A stretch of 52,412 bases of DNA, from assembly GCA_025980765.1 (NCBI GenBank), contig JAICXB010000029.1:1-52412 (forward strand). Reading direction: 5' to 3'. This document shows, one piece after another, positions 49,891 to 52,412 of this stretch (its first letter is position 1; each line of letters opens with the position of its first letter). The DNA is from Terriglobales bacterium. Its GTDB lineage: Bacteria > Acidobacteriota > Terriglobia > Terriglobales > Acidobacteriaceae. A program made the position numbers and the translations under genes. The notes under the pieces were generated by a model. That model worked only from the letters and a program-made list of their open reading frames with translations. It was not told where the DNA came from and ran no database searches.

Positions 49891-51483
49891 ATGCTTTTCG
49901 CCTGCATCCACGTCCCCGATTTTCCCGTGCAGGCCTTTGTGCGCGGCGCGCCGGAGTTGCGCGACCAGGCTGTTGCCGTGCTCGAGGGCACGCCGCCCCT
50001 GCTCACGGTGATTGCCGCGAACGCACGCGCGCGCGAAGCGGGAATTGACCTGGGTATGACCAAGCTGCAGGCCGAGGCCTGCTCTGGCGTGCTCCTGCGG
50101 CGCAGATCGATTGCGCAGGAAGATGCTGCCCACGCGGCGCTGCTCGATTGCGCGCATGGTTTTTCTCCGCGGGTGGAAGACAGTAGAGACGCAGCATGCT
50201 GCGCCTCTGCTGTGAATAGCAAAAAGCCGGTCAGATTCGCCGATACTGTCGTTCTCGATGTCAGTGGACTGGACCGCCTTTTCGGCCCGCCGGTAAAGAT
50301 CACGCGCGCGCTTGCTTCCCGCGCCGCCGAGCTTGGATTGGTGGTAAATGTCGCAATCGCCGGAAATCCCGATGCCGCCATGCACGCTGCGCGCGGATTT
50401 GCCGGCATCAGCATCATTCCTCACGGCTCGGAAGCACGGCATTTGGGCGCATTGCCGGTGGCCCTGCTCGAGGCCTCGCCCGAGATACTCGAAACTCTGG
50501 AGCGCTGGGGCATTCGCGATTTTCAGGCGTTGGCGGCATTGCCTGAAGTCGCTCTCAGCCAGCGACTCGGACAAGCAGGGTTGCGCCTGCAACAACTCGC
50601 GCAAGGACGAAGCCGGCGCAATCTGGTTCCGGACGAGCCGGCCGTTCAATTTGAAGAAGCCATTGAATTGGAAGATGTGGTGGAATTGTTGGAGCCGCTG
50701 GCGTTTGTCCTGAATCGTCTGCTGGAACAGCTTTGCGCGCGGCTGAAAGCGCGTGCGTTGGCCGTCAACGAGCTGCGCCTGATGATGGAGTTATCGGCGC
50801 ACGAAGAGCAATCCCCTGAGGAGCAGGCGCGCAACCAGCGCTCACACCATCGCAGTCTCCGTTTTCCAGTTCCAATTGAGGACAGCCGAAATTTGCTTAA
50901 GCTGTTACAACTCGATCTGGCGGCGCATCCGCCGGGCGCTCCGGTAAAGAAGATCACGATCACAGCCGAACCCGCGCCGCCGCGCTTCGCGCAGGCGGGG
51001 TTGTTCCTCCCCCGCGGCCCGGAGCCGGAGCGGCTCGAACTCACTCTGGCGCGCATTCGCAGCATTGCCGGGGAAACCCGCGTGGGATCGGCGGAGTTGC
51101 TCGACACGCATGCTCCCGGCGCCTTTCGCATGGTCTCATTCACACCCCACAGAAGCTCCTGGGATAGCAGAGCACGCCGCAGCAGTAGCGGGCCGCGTAC
51201 CGCCATGCGCATTTTTCGTCCGCCACTCCCCGCGCGCGTGCAGATGAAAAACGGAATGCCGGAACGAGTGATCCTGCGCGGAGTGGCGCATCGTGTGACC
51301 GCCGCTGCCGGTCCCTGGCGAAACAGCGGCGGCTGGTGGACAGAAAAAGCCTGGACCCGCGAAGAATGGGATGTGGAAACAGAACCCGCTGCGGCCGGAG
51401 CGGGCGATTTTTCATCATCACTTTTGCGCATGTATCGCGATTTGAGTTCAGCGAAGTGGTTCGCGGAGGGGACGTTTGATTAA
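49891..51483 (+). CDS. imuB: ImuB, Y-family polymerase-like mutasome subunit
   Basis: A 530-residue DinB-like protein acting as the hub between DnaE2, the beta clamp and ImuA. N-terminal LFACIHVPDFPVQA keeps the first palm Asp, but the polymerase SxDE motif reads FADTVVLDVSG, so the catalytic Glu is replaced and it is probably inactive as a polymerase, as is usual for ImuB. FGPPVKITRALASRAAELGL and the HhH region LERWGIRDFQALAALPEVAL follow, then the little finger (residues about 235-390) and the ImuB C-terminal region with FRPPLPARV and GPWRNSGGWW. Residues about 97-117 (SRDAACCASAVNSKKPVRF) are an insertion encoded by a palindrome (50181-50212). No ribosome-binding site is visible before ATG 49891. 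Confidence 0.9.
   Translation: MLFACIHVPDFPVQAFVRGAPELRDQAVAVLEGTPPLLTVIAANARAREAGIDLGMTKLQAEACSGVLLRRRSIAQEDAAHAALLDCAHGFSPRVEDSRDAACCASAVNSKKPVRFADTVVLDVSGLDRLFGPPVKITRALASRAAELGLVVNVAIAGNPDAAMHAARGFAGISIIPHGSEARHLGALPVALLEASPEILETLERWGIRDFQALAALPEVALSQRLGQAGLRLQQLAQGRSRRNLVPDEPAVQFEEAIELEDVVELLEPLAFVLNRLLEQLCARLKARALAVNELRLMMELSAHEEQSPEEQARNQRSHHRSLRFPVPIEDSRNLLKLLQLDLAAHPPGAPVKKITITAEPAPPRFAQAGLFLPRGPEPERLELTLARIRSIAGETRVGSAELLDTHAPGAFRMVSFTPHRSSWDSRARRSSSGPRTAMRIFRPPLPARVQMKNGMPERVILRGVAHRVTAAAGPWRNSGGWWTEKAWTREEWDVETEPAAAGAGDFSSSLLRMYRDLSSAKWFAEGTFD
50181..50212. repeat. GTAGAGACGCAGCATGCTGC palindrome inside imuB
   Basis: CAGTAGAGACGCAGCA and TGCTGCGCCTCTGCTG are adjacent 16-bp arms pairing at 14 of 16 positions. 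It is read in frame within imuB and adds residues that break the otherwise continuous motif SPRVED-to-DTVVLDV of ImuB proteins. Confidence 0.75.
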
Positions 51484-51498
51484 GCACGGAAGTCTTGA

Positions 51499-51676
51499 TT
51501 CACCACGGAGACACGGAGAACACGGAGAAAGAACGAATCATTCATGATTGTCATTCCGAGTCCGCCACGGATGAGGAATCTGCTGTCCGGAAGCACGCGC
51601 AACAGCAGATCCCTCGCTTCGCTTCGGGATGACAAATCCTTAACAACCTTCGTGTCCTCCGTGTCTCCGTGGTGAA
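51499..51676. repeat. Nested palindromic elements between imuB and dnaE2 (CACGGAG copy 4)
   Basis: TTCACCACGGAGACACGGAG (51499-51518) is an exact 20-bp inverted match to 51657-51676. Inside it lies another element: ATTGTCATTCCGAG and GAGGAATCTGCTG (about 51548-51582) against CAGCAGATCCCTCGC and CGGGATGACAA (about 51602-51635). The 207-bp gap thus consists almost entirely of repeat DNA and separates dnaE2 from imuB. Confidence 0.88.
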
Positions 51677-51690
51677 ATTGGTTTTTCTCC

Positions 51691-52412
51691 ATGTACGTAG
51701 AGCTCCACTCCCGCTCAGCGTTTAGTTTTCTCGAAGGCGCATCTCTGCCTGAAGCGCTGATTGCAGCCTGCGCCGCGCGTGGAATGCCGGCGATGGCGCT
51801 GCTGGATCGCAATGGCGTTTACGGCGCCGCGCGCTTCCACTTGGCGGCGCAAAAATGTGGAGTGCGCGCGCATATTGGCGCGGAGGTCACGGTCGATGAC
51901 ACTCTGTTCGGCGAGATCGGGCAGGCGCGCTATCCGCTATTAGCGGAGTCGCGCGCGGGATATCAGAATCTTTGCCGCCTGATCACGCGCACCAAGCTGC
52001 GCGCCAAGAAGGAAGAGAGCGCTGCCAGCCTGGAAGAACTGGAAGAGCATGCGCCCGGGCTGGTGGCGCTTACCGGAGGCGACGATGGCCCGCTGGCTGA
52101 AGCGCTGACGCGCGGCGGCTATGAAGAAGGCCTGCGCACGGTAGAGCGAATGGCGCGCATCTTCGGTCAGGAGAATGTGTTTGTCGAGCTGCAACGGCAT
52201 TTCGATCGCCGCGAAGAAGCCCGCAATCAGGCGGCGGTGGCGATCGCGCGCAAGCTGCATCTTCCCATTTTGGCGACCAATGGCGTTTCCTATGCGACCA
52301 CAAGTGAGCGTGACATCCTCGATGTCTTCACCTGCATTCGCCATCATCGGGAACTGGAAAACGCAGGACGCCTGCTCTCTCTGAATTCCGAGCGCTATTT
52401 ACGCGCGCCGGA
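51691..52412 (+). CDS. dnaE2: Error-prone DNA polymerase III alpha subunit DnaE2 (partial, 3' end beyond window)
   Basis: The first 240 codons of a C-family polymerase run off the window end. The N-terminal PHP domain is clear: MYVELHSRSAFSFLEGAS (HxHx-equivalent LHS motif), MALLDRNGVYGAARF, HIGAEVTV, YQNLCRLITRTKLRA, LVALTGGDDGP, VFVELQRHFDR, LPILATNGVSYAT and DVFTCIRHHREL. The DnaE2 type is indicated by the short N-terminus, the SFLEGAS sequence and its position after imuA-imuB. It performs mutagenic translesion synthesis after DNA damage. No strong ribosome-binding site is seen (TTTTTCTCC before the ATG). Confidence 0.93.
   Translation, partial: MYVELHSRSAFSFLEGASLPEALIAACAARGMPAMALLDRNGVYGAARFHLAAQKCGVRAHIGAEVTVDDTLFGEIGQARYPLLAESRAGYQNLCRLITRTKLRAKKEESAASLEELEEHAPGLVALTGGDDGPLAEALTRGGYEEGLRTVERMARIFGQENVFVELQRHFDRREEARNQAAVAIARKLHLPILATNGVSYATTSERDILDVFTCIRHHRELENAGRLLSLNSERYLRAP

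Noticed and set aside
1..52412. tRNA, rRNA, IS element or prophage
   Set aside because: No cloverleaf-type gene, rRNA segment, transposase, integrase or phage structural gene could be recognised on either strand.

Overview
The window looks like chromosomal DNA of an Acidobacteriota bacterium, most likely class Terriglobia (Koribacter/Acidobacteriaceae-like). Reasons: two orphan ADOP-type (MacB/FtsX-like) permeases of the acidobacterial duplicated type, an Oar-type TonB-dependent receptor with an N-terminal carboxypeptidase-regulatory domain, moderately high GC, loosely packed single genes with weak operon structure, and intergenic spaces filled with several families of palindromic repeats. 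This assignment is inferred from gene content only. No rRNA or tRNA gene was seen.

Left part (1-16 kb): a secreted hypothetical protein, glutamate dehydrogenase (minus strand), then a plus-strand set of a GlmS-like sugar isomerase lacking its glutaminase domain, a large TonB-dependent receptor and a DeoR regulator, which together suggest amino-sugar uptake and breakdown. Next come a YoaK-like membrane protein, a 57-residue Lmo0937-type membrane peptide, a MarR regulator, a secreted phosphoesterase, a zinc metallopeptidase/ATP-grasp ligase pair, a TonB-type protein and an NmrA-like reductase.

Middle (16-31 kb): a glycine-zipper secreted protein; a very small Rdx (SelW-like) gene in which an in-frame TGA sits exactly at the second position of the CxxC redox motif, making it a strong selenoprotein candidate; an ADOP permease; a two-subunit TPP-dependent 2-oxoacid decarboxylase followed by a cyclase-family hydrolase (one operon); a DUF433 antitoxin-like gene whose usual DUF5615 partner survives only as a stub fused to an outer-membrane protein; a membrane adenylate cyclase; a 5'-3' exonuclease that appears to use a CTG start; a zinc-ribbon membrane protein; a sorbosone-dehydrogenase-like protein broken by one frameshift; a DoxX-like membrane protein; and a secreted Exordium-like protein.

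Right part (31-52.4 kb): DUF5996, a coiled-coil membrane protein, YihY/BrkB, an atypical NRAMP-like transporter overlapping a small lipoprotein gene, DUF3592, a decayed alpha/beta-hydrolase pseudogene, DUF1440, a cold-shock protein, a large RsbU-like PP2C phosphatase, an NTF2-like secreted protein, a second ADOP permease, a TetR regulator divergent from a retropepsin-like protease, an atypical receiver protein, and finally the SOS mutasome cassette imuA-imuB-dnaE2 (dnaE2 runs off the window end).

The most unusual signals are (i) the candidate UGA-decoded Rdx protein; (ii) palindromic repeat elements lying in frame inside imuA and imuB, with another copy of the imuA element supplying the imuA stop codon; (iii) an array of four plus four 14-bp repeats in exact phase, arranged as a dyad just upstream of imuA; and (iv) a diverged noncoding element of about 220 bp found in opposite orientations at 26.3-26.6 kb and 42.8-43.0 kb.
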